NCBI GenBank assembly: GCA_031213475.1
Contig: JARUPZ010000003.1
Span: 10,505,963 to 10,569,962 of the forward strand
Reading direction: 5' to 3'
Source: Nereocystis luetkeana
Taxonomy: Eukaryota > Sar > Phaeophyceae > Laminariales > Laminariaceae
Length of the DNA: 64,000 bases
Of the stretch, positions 37,201 to 61,324 are shown piece after piece; the first letter of the stretch is position 1; every line of letters begins with the position of its first letter. The notes beneath the pieces are model-generated. The model made no database searches. It was not told where the DNA came from and worked only from the letters and a program-made list of their open reading frames with translations. The translations under genes were made by a program, and so were the position numbers.

Positions 37201-40200
37201 CAGCGGCAGCAACAGCGATACCACACTGCTGTGCATATCCATACAACTTTATAGGGAAGGTAAAAGAACACTCCATCGGTTCATTCCGGCACGCCGTCCA
37301 AACAGCCAAGCAGACTTCGCAGGGCCTCACTCGTGATATCACCTACTGTAAGTAGAGCAGCACCACCCTTCTCTTAGATACTACCCCAGCACAGGAAATA
37401 ACCCCCGGTGATAAAAAAGCAAAAAACAAAAAAGGCCGGGTTCATCACCGGGGTACTTTAGATACCACCCCCCTGACCGATACGCCTTTCAATCAGTGCC
37501 AAACAAGAAAAACACTCTGGGCCGGTACCGATCTACACACTACAGTAGGTTTGCATCGCATGATACAACATGACTTCTCACCATAACTGTCTATCAATAG
37601 TTCGGGATACCATACCGGCACAGGCAGTCGCAGTTGTATGCGCAGGATTTAACCAGGTATAGCAAAACGCAGATTGGACGGGGAGAGTGCTGCTGAAGGA
37701 TATACCACCTCCTATGTAGTCATTCTTTGTTGAAGCAAGCTGTCTGGGACCGTCAAAAAGGGTGCCAATTTTTCGCGGCTTGTGGCACCACCCCCCTTGT
37801 TATCACCCCCCTCTGCGGCCTGGGTAGGTGTGTATATAAACAGTGTAAATAAATCTTACCCATCATACTGCTAACAACCCCAGTCGATATTATACCCCCC
37901 CCCCCCCCGCGCCCCCCTATTTTATATAGGATGGGTTGGCGTCGGTTGGCAACGACACTGTAAAACATGCTGCTCACTACGTGAGCTAGACAACCAGGGT
38001 ACCGTTTTTTTTTTTTTTTTTTGGCGGTCACCCACAGCCGGTTGTCGAGTTAGATAATTTGTGCGAGGTAAAGAACCTTTACTTCGCACAATTGGGAATG
38101 ATCGCATCACGTAGTGTTCAAGGTAAGGCACCCAAGAGGCAGTTACATAGTACTCCCATTGCTGTCTCTGGAAATGCCTACACCGGAAATTAAATCAACT
38201 CATTGAAGCTGTCGTCCATTTGCAAGTCCGCCTCACAAGCGGCTCTTAGTAGGATGCAGCTCACCCTTCATGCGACTCGCCAGACACCTCACGGCGCTTC
38301 GCGCTTGGTGCAAGCAATGTCTGCCTGGTCGGTGAAAACCCGGCATGCTCCGTCCCGGCATTGTAGGGATGCGAGGGTCTATGGTCATACGACTACGGCC
38401 ATGCATGAGATCGAGTACATCTTTCCTATCGAGTATACCCCCCCCCGCGAGAAACTTGGTGCAAGCAATGTCTGCCTGGTCAGTGAAAACCCGACATGCT
38501 CCGTCCCGGCATTGTTGGGATGCGAGGGTCTATGGTCATACGACTACGGCCATGCATGAGATCGAGTACATCTCTCCTATCGAGTGCACTCCCCCCCCGC
38601 GAGGAACCAACCCCCGGTGATGAAAAATAAACTAAACCTCGAATAACTCACGTCCACCATCAGCGGGGAACTACGTTAGATACCCCACCAGACCGCAGGA
38701 CCCCCCCCCCCGTCTGATAACAAGGCAAAACGCGATTATAGCCATCACCCGGGGTGGTGTCTTAAGCCAAATACGGCACTCGTACATATGGGCTGGGCGG
38801 GCAGATCGATGTTGAACTCGAGATTCACGCGATTGGGGCATCCCGCGTGACTCGATACGGAAACCGTCATCGAATACGGAGTGGGGCTGCAGCGTTGCAG
38901 CATTACATGTGCGGGAGTGTACAGAAGAGTTGCACCCCGTTCGTCTACTACACGGGTACCCGACGGGTAGCACCCGGGCCTGTCACGACCTGATATCCGC
39001 AGGGTAATCGGAACCGAGCACGCGGGTACCCAGATAGAATACGTATTCCCCGGTTTGAAATATCCCTCTCCATACCTCAGAAAACCTATACACATTGACT
39101 ATTAATAACAGAAAAAGTCAGGGTCCTCAACACGCACACACAAGCATGTCGCTTGTTGAAAAATGCGAAGGGTTCGCACCCAGGCACCCGGGTACTCGAA
39201 AACAACGGATACCCCGACATGAGCAGGTACCTGGGTACCGGACATGAACGGGTACCCGGGTACATGTTACGTTTCCGTTCGGGGTTAGGTGTGTTCCACA
39301 TTGATTCGGTGCTTGTTAGTTATCGTGCCGGTGTGAAATTGTGTTTCCCCTATGCCGCGCTGCTTTTATAAAATTGTCCTGTAAAGAGCACTATTGCATG
39401 AATGCTGTCCGGTGGGTACCCGGATACCCGCACTACCCGGGTTCGTGTGCTTAAAGAAGCGGGTACCCGGCCACGGGTATAGGCAGTACCTCCGGAATGG
39501 GTCCGGGTACCCGTTTGGCCTGGGTACCCGACGGGGTACGACCGTATTGCACATCCAGCAGTGAGACAGCAGTGAGGTTGTCAAAATCGTCATCAGATGG
39601 CATGGCAACAAGTTGTGAAGTTACCAGACGTGATACGAACGAACGAGCCGAGTCAATCGAGCTGTACATGCCAGGTATGCTGTATGACAACGACCAAGTG
39701 CCGAGTGGCAAACGAATGTTCTATCATGTTGACGTTATCGCATCAACACTGCCCGGTGTTGGTCATGCATGTTGATATGTCGATGTTCTCGCAATCGTAT
39801 CAAGCACATGGTGCCAGGTTACATACACATCACGACCACAAGGAACGCATACCGAATGTTCACCGTGTCGTGTTGATTGATGTTCATTGTTTCTCGCACA
39901 ACACCGAGAGGACACTCGCCAACCGACGCTATTGATGTCACAAACGAACACCGGTACAGCAGTGCGTATCATGCCCACCTTGGATGGACCATCTCTCTCC
40001 CACCGATCAGAACAGAAGCTCGCCTTCCCATCCGAGGCCTCGGCCTGCCGGCATATCACTTCCTGCGTCTCCAGCAGAAACTTGGCGAAATGATCGAACC
40101 GCTCGCTGCTGACCGTTGATGTTGTTCTCGCCCCTGCGGCTGTTGCGGCTGGGGTGTTGTTGGTGCTCTTGCTTCCTACCTCAGCAGATGACGCCGCACC

Positions 40201-40434
40201 ATCGGTGGGTGTACCCACCGCAGGCAACGGGCCAAGGTGTTTCGACCGCTGTTGTTGTGCCTGTGCCTGTGAATCGCTTTTACGTGCGCGTGCTGATGCT
40301 GCTGAATTGGGCGTTGAAGTACCCGTTGCTAGACAAAAACTGGCAACATCTACTAGAGTCGCAATCACAAGCAGGAGGCATAGCACGGTGGCTGCGGATA
40401 TGGATGGCATGTGTGCAATCGCATGGCAGCGCAT
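24642..40434 (-). CDS. hemF: Coproporphyrinogen III oxidase, plastid-targeted, 8 exons
   Basis: The oxygen-dependent enzyme turns coproporphyrinogen III into protoporphyrinogen IX in heme/chlorophyll synthesis. Exons 5' to 3' on the minus strand: 40434-39979, 36907-36806, 35478-35344, 33587-33468, 32363-32311, 31515-31440, 28654-28495, 24796-24642 (TAG at 24642-24644). All seven introns are GT-AG and every junction keeps phase, giving 418 residues. In-frame ATGs at 40473 and 40410 would give 431 or 410. The N-terminus has a hydrophobic signal core, a VASF cleavage motif, then a Ser/Ala/Gln-rich transit segment. Family blocks follow: [79 protein letters not shown] and the C-terminal PRDWAL. 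Some usually conserved positions differ: FRADVRYLE replaces HxNYRYFE, KKWA replaces KxWC, and PMR replaces xHR. It is divergently paired with gyrB. Confidence 0.95.
25084..25118. repeat. Poly-G tracts in hemF intron 7
   Basis: One G run lies here and another at about 24989-25012. Intron 7 (24797-28494) otherwise holds family D repeats, the composite repeat, MITE family B and a (GTT)n tract. Confidence 0.7.
25643..26205 (+). repeat. Composite repeat, copy 1
   Basis: A roughly 560-bp unit recurring at 37889-38450, each starting in a long C run and ending in a family D repeat. Landmarks are GTTGGCGTCGGTTGGCAACG, GAGCTAGACAACCAGGGTAC and CAAGGTAAGGCACCCAAGAG. It lies in hemF intron 7. No ORF. 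Confidence 0.85.
25930..26205 (+). repeat. Family D repeat, full
   Basis: Runs from GGAAATTAAAT through TGCAAGTCCGCCTCACAAGC, GGTGAAAACCCG and GGCCATGCATGA to GAGTACACCCC followed by a C run. No ORF is conserved between copies. Confidence 0.85.
26213..26480 (+). repeat. Family D repeat, full, tandem to the previous
   Basis: Begins directly after the C run of the preceding copy and ends in its own C run of about 17 bases. Confidence 0.85.
27754..27834. repeat. (GTT)n microsatellite in hemF intron 7
   Basis: About 27 perfect units. The poly-Thr and poly-Val ORFs here are artefacts. Confidence 0.97.
27863..27958. mobile_element. MITE family B, copy 1
   Basis: A 96-bp near-palindrome. Its ends are TAACCCCTTTAGAACCGCAG and the complement CTGCGGTTCTAAAAGGGTTA, with inner CCCGTTTTGGAGACAAAC. 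Related copies lie at 34114-34203, 41858-41948 and, as a half, 44037-44080. Confidence 0.85.
28205..28237. repeat. (CAG)n microsatellite
   Basis: About 11 units, followed by a longer ACA/CAGCAA-rich stretch to about 28410. It lies in hemF intron 7, about 260 bases from exon 7. Confidence 0.93.
28830..29055 (-). repeat. Family D repeat, diverged
   Basis: Contains GTCATGCACGGCCGTAATCG, GGGTTTTCATCGACCAGGCA and GAAGGGTGAGCTGCATCCTA. It lies in hemF intron 6. Confidence 0.8.
29267..29375. mobile_element. MITE family A, in hemF intron 6
   Basis: A full copy with ends TACTACGGAGGACC and GGTCCCCCGTAATA. Confidence 0.9.
30345..30416. repeat. ATTG/ATCG tetranucleotide tract
   Basis: Irregular GATTGATTGATCGATC repeats in hemF intron 6. 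Confidence 0.9.
30838..31060 (-). repeat. tRNA-derived SINE body, in hemF intron 6
   Basis: On the minus strand it matches the SINE body: CGACGAGGGGAGAAG, GACCCCGGATCTGAGTTACG and AATAAATGGGATGG. The head is missing. Confidence 0.75.
32478..32700 (-). repeat. Family D repeat, in hemF intron 4
   Basis: Core words CATGGCCATAGCCATATGAC and CTTGCACCAAGCGCGAAGCG are present. It begins about 115 bases from hemF exon 5. Confidence 0.8.
33040..33345 (-). repeat. tRNA-derived SINE with head, in hemF intron 4
   Basis: The minus strand from 33345 shows a pol III A-box-like TGGCTTGGTAGG and, about 33 bases later, a B-box GGTTCAAGTCC flanked by a pairing T-stem (GTGGG/CCCAC). The acceptor strands do not pair, so it is not a working tRNA gene. 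The SINE body follows (CGACGAGCAGGGGGAATGCT, AAGTGAAGGCACGCACCG). Confidence 0.7.
34114..34203. mobile_element. MITE family B, copy 2, in hemF intron 3
   Basis: A palindrome with GGGCCGCAGTCCCGTTTTGG and the complementary CGAAAACGGGACTGCAGTCC. Confidence 0.85.
34445..34672 (-). repeat. Family D repeat, in hemF intron 3
   Basis: Preceded by a G run (about 34419-34437). Contains GTACTCGATCTCATGCATGG and CGCCGTGAGGTGTCCGGCGA. Confidence 0.85.
37889..38450 (+). repeat. Composite repeat, copy 2, in hemF intron 1
   Basis: The second copy of the 25643-26205 unit. It starts at a C run and ends in a family D repeat (38180-38442). Confidence 0.85.
38180..38442 (+). repeat. Family D repeat, full
   Basis: A near-identical relative of 25930-26205. 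Confidence 0.85.
38453..38600 (+). repeat. Family D repeat, 3' part
   Basis: Begins at CTTGGTGCAAGCAATGTCTG and repeats the end of the adjacent full copy. Confidence 0.85.
38935..39545. repeat. GGGTACCC-rich region, hemF intron 1
   Basis: At least eight GGGTACCC or near-identical palindromes lie here in unrelated sequence. The same word fills element C at 22877-23890. Confidence 0.7.
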
Positions 40435-40666
40435 TGCCTCTAAGTGGTGTGTGATAAGAGGATCATGTTCCATCTGCAGCGGGTTTTTGAACCTTCCACG
40501 GGGTTTCCAACTTGAAATGCAACATTTGATCGAAAGGGGAACATTTGAAATCGTCCCCTTTACGGATGACGAGATAGGCCGCCAAGCCCAAAGCAGAGCT
40601 GCTGTCTGTGTGCCGCTGATGGCACGACAGTTGTTCAGGCACTCTGGGGGTATCGTCCTTCAGGCT
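40435..40666. promoter_or_regulatory. Shared divergent promoter of hemF and gyrB
   Basis: The start codons of hemF (minus, 40434 or 40473) and gyrB (plus, 40667) are only about 190-256 bp apart, with no repeat between them. Both encode plastid proteins. No TATA box or other motif stands out. Promoter function is inferred from the layout alone. Confidence 0.6.
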
Positions 40667-55644
<14,978 letters not shown>

Positions 55645-57394
55645 GGCGTGCTTGTCCTCGCTTACATTGTTTTAACCTGCTTATCGTGCAGCTTGCCGTG
55701 GGCGGTTGTTTACTGTTTTTGTTTCGGTCGTTTATTTCGTCCCTTCTTCTTTCGTCTTTCACTTCATCGTAGGAATGAACAGCCCACAACAGCAGTGTTG
55801 CGCAGCGCTCTGCTTGATGGCTGTGCTGCGCAGTGCAGTGCGATGTTGTGCCCGGGGCTCGGGGTATAGCATTGGCGTGTACCTGGAAAAACGTATTCTG
55901 TTTGGCGTCCTCGAGTGGTCTTTGTTGTTATTTCCGCTGGGCGGGGGGCTGCGGCGGGGCGAGTGGTCGGGTGGAGACTCTTCAGTCTCGGACCGAACAC
56001 TATGCTGAATGATACCAGGTAAACGATACCTGGACCGGAGGCCTGCAATGTAGTAAACGAGGAAATCTCGCTGGTGAGCATGTAAGGGCAACCGTTGAGT
56101 TGGGCTGGACGTGGCCGAGCTAGCCGTGTGCTTGACGCTACTTGTGATTGTTCTCGACTGGTTCAACTATCGTGGAGATATACGCGTACACACACCGGTG
56201 TAGGTCGGTATCGCTTCGCTGCTCTGCATCAAAGTCCCATGGGGTGTGGGACCCAGCTTTAGCGACCTTAAAAAACGAGCCACACGGTCTCACGCACCAT
56301 GTTCAATACTAGAATGGCCGGGAGAGTTCGCAACAACACCAGTCTTGTCGTGCTTTGCGCGCGTGTCGTGCACCTCTCCGCGTCGTACGCCGAACGCGTC
56401 CCCTGGACGACTCCAGCGGCAGCCCGGGCGTGTGACGGATGCTGTGCTCGTCATTCGTTTTTATTTTATTTTTTCATTTTCGAAACGTCTTCCTGAGAGC
56501 AAAGAGGTTGTTGTCGTACCAATATTTTCTCGCTTTTGATAGTTACGCCGATCACACGTATGTATACGGTCGTTGGTAGATGGTACCCTAAACATACGTG
56601 TAGTGAGTGTAGTCTACTCGTAGTCTCTACCACATGGCACTTGTACCAAGGGGGTCATCGCACAAGATACGCACACACCACGCTGCGCCCGGTTCGGTCG
56701 GGGCCATCGGGGCGAAGCGTCCCTCCTCTCTGTCCCTGGGAGAATCCTCCCCCCGCTCCGAGCCCCGTCAAGCTGTTGTCCGTCGTACGATGTACGGGCA
56801 TCATCGCACACTGCTGGTGCTGCTGTGCTGGGTGTCTTTTCAGTAGCATGCGCGGGGAAATGCCGCCACAAAGCGGATCGGGCGATTGATAAAAACCGCG
56901 TTTCAGCCAAATCATGGCGTTTGGTCCACACGGCACCCCGCGAGCGTGGGGGGCTTGGCGCAGACGTCTTATCTCCGTGTCAGCTACCCCTGCTCGCGGC
57001 CGCAACGTCGAGTCTAACATTCCGCCGATTCTTCAAAAGACGGTAGTGGGGCATAATGCCTGCTTGGGGCGGTTCACAAAAACCACCGACGGCTTGTTAA
57101 AAAAGCTCGGCGGCACGTTTCAAAACTGTGCGAGTATGGCGTTATATGTAACAAATTACTTATTTTCATTTTTTTTTCAACCATCGCGCTGGAGAAACCG
57201 AAGAGTTTTCACACTTACTTGGGAAAAACAGCGCGAACGTCTGGGCTTTACTGCGGAAACACTTCGAATCGTACGGCGTTGCCTCGTGTATTACTTGTTT
57301 TCAGTATATATAGCCAACTTTTTTGGCGTTGAACATGACTTGAAATTGGCCCTACGCCGTCGATCCTTCGGACAGTTGCGCGAATGATTCACAG
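55645..57394. other. Downstream of gyrB, no gene seen
   Basis: It holds the gyrB 3' flank, a TACCAGGTA word at 56013 and unremarkable ORFs. No splice-plus-domain evidence was found for a gene. Confidence 0.5.
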
Positions 57395-57690
57395 GGAGTG
57401 CTGGAACCGGCTCGCTCCAGAAAAAAAAAATGAGTTTTTTTTTTTTTTTGCCATGGAGACGCCTGACTGTCGTTGACACTTTTCAAGGCCCGTGGTTGAG
57501 CGGGACACATTTTGGCCACTAGCGCCAGCCCTAGGACCTCAACTGGAAAGCCGGCCATGTTTCCCTCTTCCGCTGGTCACGGCGGTCAGTATGACACCAA
57601 GCGTGCGGCATTCGAGTAGGTATTGTTGCAGCGGCACTCGTGCCTGACAGAATCTAGGGCGTTTGGCTTCAACCAGTTCGTATAAAAAGG
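57395..57690 (+). repeat. Family F repeat, copy 2
   Basis: The partner of 52380-52700, about 5 kb away in the same orientation. Confidence 0.65.
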
Positions 57691-58834
57691 TGGGATATAT
57701 TACAGGCTCCCGAGTGGTAACAATTGGAGCCTGGCCCCAACTGCACAGCAGTAAGACTTTTCTCAAAGCTGTGTCGCGTGCTGTATTCGCGAAGCCCCAG
57801 CTACCCACTAGGCGTTTCGTCAGCACCTTGTTGTGTCTCGCTCGAAGCAGGAGAGGCGGTCGGCATGCACTTCACACGTACTTTCTGTGCTGCAGAGCTA
57901 CGATACCAAAAGCAAAACACAGTAGTAGTGAACGTATGATTCTACACATTCTTCTACTCTTCTGGAGGGCAATTGAGTCGATTAACCCGGACCGGCGCCG
58001 GTGCTCACACTTCGCTGAAAAATGAAATTAGTGAGCCCGAGAGGAAATTCCAGTCTCTGTAATAAACCAACGGTACTCTTCATCGCCACATGGTAAGGAG
58101 TCTCAGCCACGCACTCCGGTGCATTGGTACACAGAAAATAGTAATTGATTCCTACGCCATGGACAATTTCAGAGTTGGCATAGGGTGAAGACTGTAACGC
58201 AGGTGGTCGAAAAAAAAATGGTGTCGGTGTGGATATTGTGCCAGCATATATATGGCGCTGGGTTGCTGCACCACGCGCCCCGTACAACGTGTTACACTCA
58301 GATACACGTACAACACTAGGCCACCCCAACGCGGGTTGTTTTGTGTACACACGTTCCGCCACTACGCACACTCCTACAACTCATAGCTGGTTGTAGAGTA
58401 CATAAGGACAAAATAAAAAAAGTCAACATGAACAAAGGTAAAAAATGAAAAAATGAAAAAAAAAATGAAAAATGGAACTGAGCCGAGAGTATCGGTTCCC
58501 CCTCCTGCCCCCTACATAATTTCGCGCAATTCATCACGAACAACAGCGCACTATAAACAAAATGTCGGCAAAGCATACTGCTCCAGACGCATCAATGATG
58601 TAACACGCCGACTAATCCGCATAGAACAAGCACAAGGCCGAAGACTGCAAAGGGCTACACACTTAAAAACATCAACACGATAATAACTGCACGACCATGT
58701 ACTGTACGTAGACCATACGAATACCGTTATCTTACCCGATCTTACAACAGTACCGTGTTATCCGATAATATAGCGGCTCGGCTCTGCCAAGTAAGTCGCT
58801 ATGAACCGTTTTATGTCTTTTTCATGTACCCTAC
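57691..58834. other. No gene seen
   Basis: An A-rich AAAAATG stretch lies at 58440-58480. Otherwise nothing was recognised. Confidence 0.5.
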
Positions 58835-58943
58835 TATTACGGGGGACCATAGTTAATAGGACCTGTGGTGTACATAAAAACCTATATATTTGACCATTTT
58901 TACTAACAATATTTGGTCCTATTAACTATGGTCCCCCGTAATA
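58835..58943. mobile_element. MITE family A
   Basis: A full, well-conserved copy flanked by TA. Confidence 0.92.
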
Positions 58944-59559
58944 GCCGCTCGCCAAGCGACAGCGATGAAAAAACAAGCACACACCGGTGGCATCGGTCAT
59001 GGGCATGGCCAGTTGATGTCTAACTCGAGAAAGCTCAAACCGACGCAAACGCCGCCGGAGCCTTTGGCAAGCGCCTTTGTATGAAGCACGTCGTAGCGCT
59101 GCGCCCGGCCTGAACCATGACGGTCTGGCGCGCAGGTGATGCACGGGCCAAGAACGTTTCGACGGATAGATAGGCGGCGGGGCGGGGGCGAGGGCGGGGG
59201 CAGTTAGTTGCGTTGAACAACATTCGCCGTCATCAAGGTCACTCGTGTGCCACCGCCTTTTAAGTGACCGCCACGTGTTGGGAGTGGGGCGAGCAAAGGC
59301 ACCAAAAATTGTGGTTGGTAAGGGACACCCAGTACACGCCTTTTAAGCCTACATGGAAAACCCCGGGATGGACCCAAGTTTTCCCCAGAGGAACAGAGAA
59401 AAGCATAATCTATTAAAACGGGGGCACACACTCATGGCGATACCGGTGAGAACGCTTCCGAAAGAAGTCTTGCCTAACAACTGTAGTATCAGAAACCCAA
59501 ATACCGGAGACGGATATTGCCGAGAGAAGCAAGGGCGAGAGGGGGGGGGGAGGTGAATC

Positions 59560-59612
59560 TCATGCAATGCATGGCCGTGGTCGTATGGCCATGGACGGGG
59601 GAGGGGGAAAAA
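59560..59612 (-). repeat. Family D fragment
   Basis: A G run followed by ATGCATGGCCGTGGTCGTAT. Confidence 0.6.
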
Positions 59613-59841
59613 TACAGTTACCAATGCACCGTGAAGCCGACTGTGGATTTCACGCGTGAAAGGGCGGGGGGTACGGAGCCATTCGCGAGGACAATAGTTG
59701 CGGAAAGAAATGCATGAACCCCACGCTTTAGACACCTTCCAAGGGGGTGCACTTGCCCAGCAAGGCTATGGTGAGCTCTTGATTCCCCTTGCCATCACGA
59801 CCTCGTCGGACAACGATCCCATTCAATGCTCGTCTCTCTCT

Positions 59842-60085
59842 TAGGCCTTACCCTGCCCTACCCTACCCTACCCTGCCCTAAAATGTGGTACCTTACCCTA
59901 CCCTACCCTATCCTACCCTATATCCTACCCTACCCTACCCCCTCCTACCCTACCCTACCCCACTCTACCCTACCCTACCCTACCCTACCCTACCCTACCC
60001 TATCCTACCCTACCCTACCCTAATCTACCCTACTCTACCCTACCCTACCCTACCCTACCCTACTCTGCCCTACCTCACCCTACCG
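59842..60085. repeat. (CCCTA)n tract, telomere-like pentamer
   Basis: About 45 units of CCCTA with occasional CCCTG, TCCTA and CTCTA, and one interruption at 59880-59895. It differs by one base from the CCCTAA telomere unit. Confidence 0.93.
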
Positions 60086-60565
60086 AAGACGCCACCTCCA
60101 TGCTAAATAACGGGCGGCGTAAACCAAAACGACCACCTTTTTCACAAAAAACAATTTTTTCTTGCGAAAGGCACTCTCGAAGGGAACGTGGCCGTCCTTT
60201 TGCGAAAGTCCCTTTATAGAGTTTCTTTCACCCACGCTTACGAGGGCAACCTATAGACTCGGGGAATTGGTGTGGAACACCCACGATTTTGGGGGACGAA
60301 ATTAGCCAAGAAAAAGCGCGGGGTAAGTGTTGCAGTTCTGAATATGCTAGCACGGCTGCGGCGAAACGCTTCCTCTCCAGAGGACCTTGGTGTCTGTCGG
60401 AAGCTTGCCGTAGCGGGGGTCAACAGCAAGCAACGACAATGCCGCCGGCCAGGCGTCTCCAGGCTCTCATTTCCTGCTCTGCTAGAATGTTTCAACTCCC
60501 AGGTCGCACCAAAAGCACCCTCTTCTCTCCCTTTCTCTCCTCCCCACCAATCCCCTCCCCCCACA

Positions 60566-60680
60566 TATCTGTCTGGTCGGTGAAAACCCGACGTGTTTCG
60601 TTCCGGCATTTTAGGGATGCGAGGGTTTATGGTCATACTTTTATGACTACGGCCATGCATGATATCGAGTACCCCCCCTC
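60566..60680 (+). repeat. Family D repeat, 3' part
   Basis: Core GTCGGTGAAAACCCGACGTG with a small insertion (TTTTATGACTACGGCC). Confidence 0.8.
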
Positions 60681-60961
60681 CTCCCCTCCTATTTAGACGG
60701 CGAACTCTTCAAGGAGGGCACGATTCCCGAGATGAAAAAACACTCCCCTGCCAGACACGGGGGGGGGGGGGGGGGGGGGGACGCCTGGGCTTGCCGCGCG
60801 ACGGAAGGAAGCCTACCGCAAACAGATGTTGGTGGTGCTCCCTGGTATTGTGTTCGCCATATATATATGTCGTAAAATAGTCCGTGATCCCAAGGCAGGC
60901 AGTCTCCAATAGTTCTAGAGGAGGAAAACGCTAAAAATCAGGGGAGCGGGGGGGGGGGGGA

Positions 60962-61050
60962 GGGGGTGTACTCGATAGGAGAGATGCACTCTATCTCATG
61001 CATGGCCGTAGTCGTATGACCATAGACCCTCGCATCCCTACGGGAGGGCG
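60962..61050 (-). repeat. Family D repeat, terminal part
   Basis: A G run, GTACTCGATAGGAGAGATGC and the GCATGGCCGTAGTCGTATGA core, then another G run. Confidence 0.8.
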
Positions 61051-61324
61051 GGGGGGGGGGGGGGGCTATGTACAGAATAAATATGTCAGGAACTAGAAAC
61101 GATGACTGTCAATATCAAATCTACGGTACGTACCTGGTGTAAGGCACCAGGGCGCTACACTACTGTAGATAAAACTCGGAACAAAAAGAAAACGCTAGTG
61201 TGAGCAGGTGAGTGAATGTGAATGGGAGGGAGCACGTATGAATAGTCGAAGAGCGGAAAGGGAGGCAAAAAAAAAAAGAAGAAGCAACCCAGCCCGTCAG
61301 GCCGCCTCTCCCCTTGGCGCTCAC

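Larger units (their letters stand above)
60086..61324. other. Repeat-rich stretch; possible orphan exon
   Basis: It contains family D pieces and G runs at about 60760-60780 and 60946-60960. A short open stretch at about 60697-60757 (plus) follows a CTATTTAG acceptor and reads DGELFKEGTIPEMKKHSPAR with coding-like codons. It has no partner exons and is only a candidate. Confidence 0.3.

Noticed and set aside
40154-40666. N-terminal extension of gyrB exon 1
   Set aside because: The frame is open, but this DNA is the hemF first exon on the other strand plus the promoter. The signal-peptide-like start is at 40667.
57120-57387. Plus-strand ORF next to family F
   Set aside because: No recognised domain; Phe/Tyr-rich translation of T-rich DNA.
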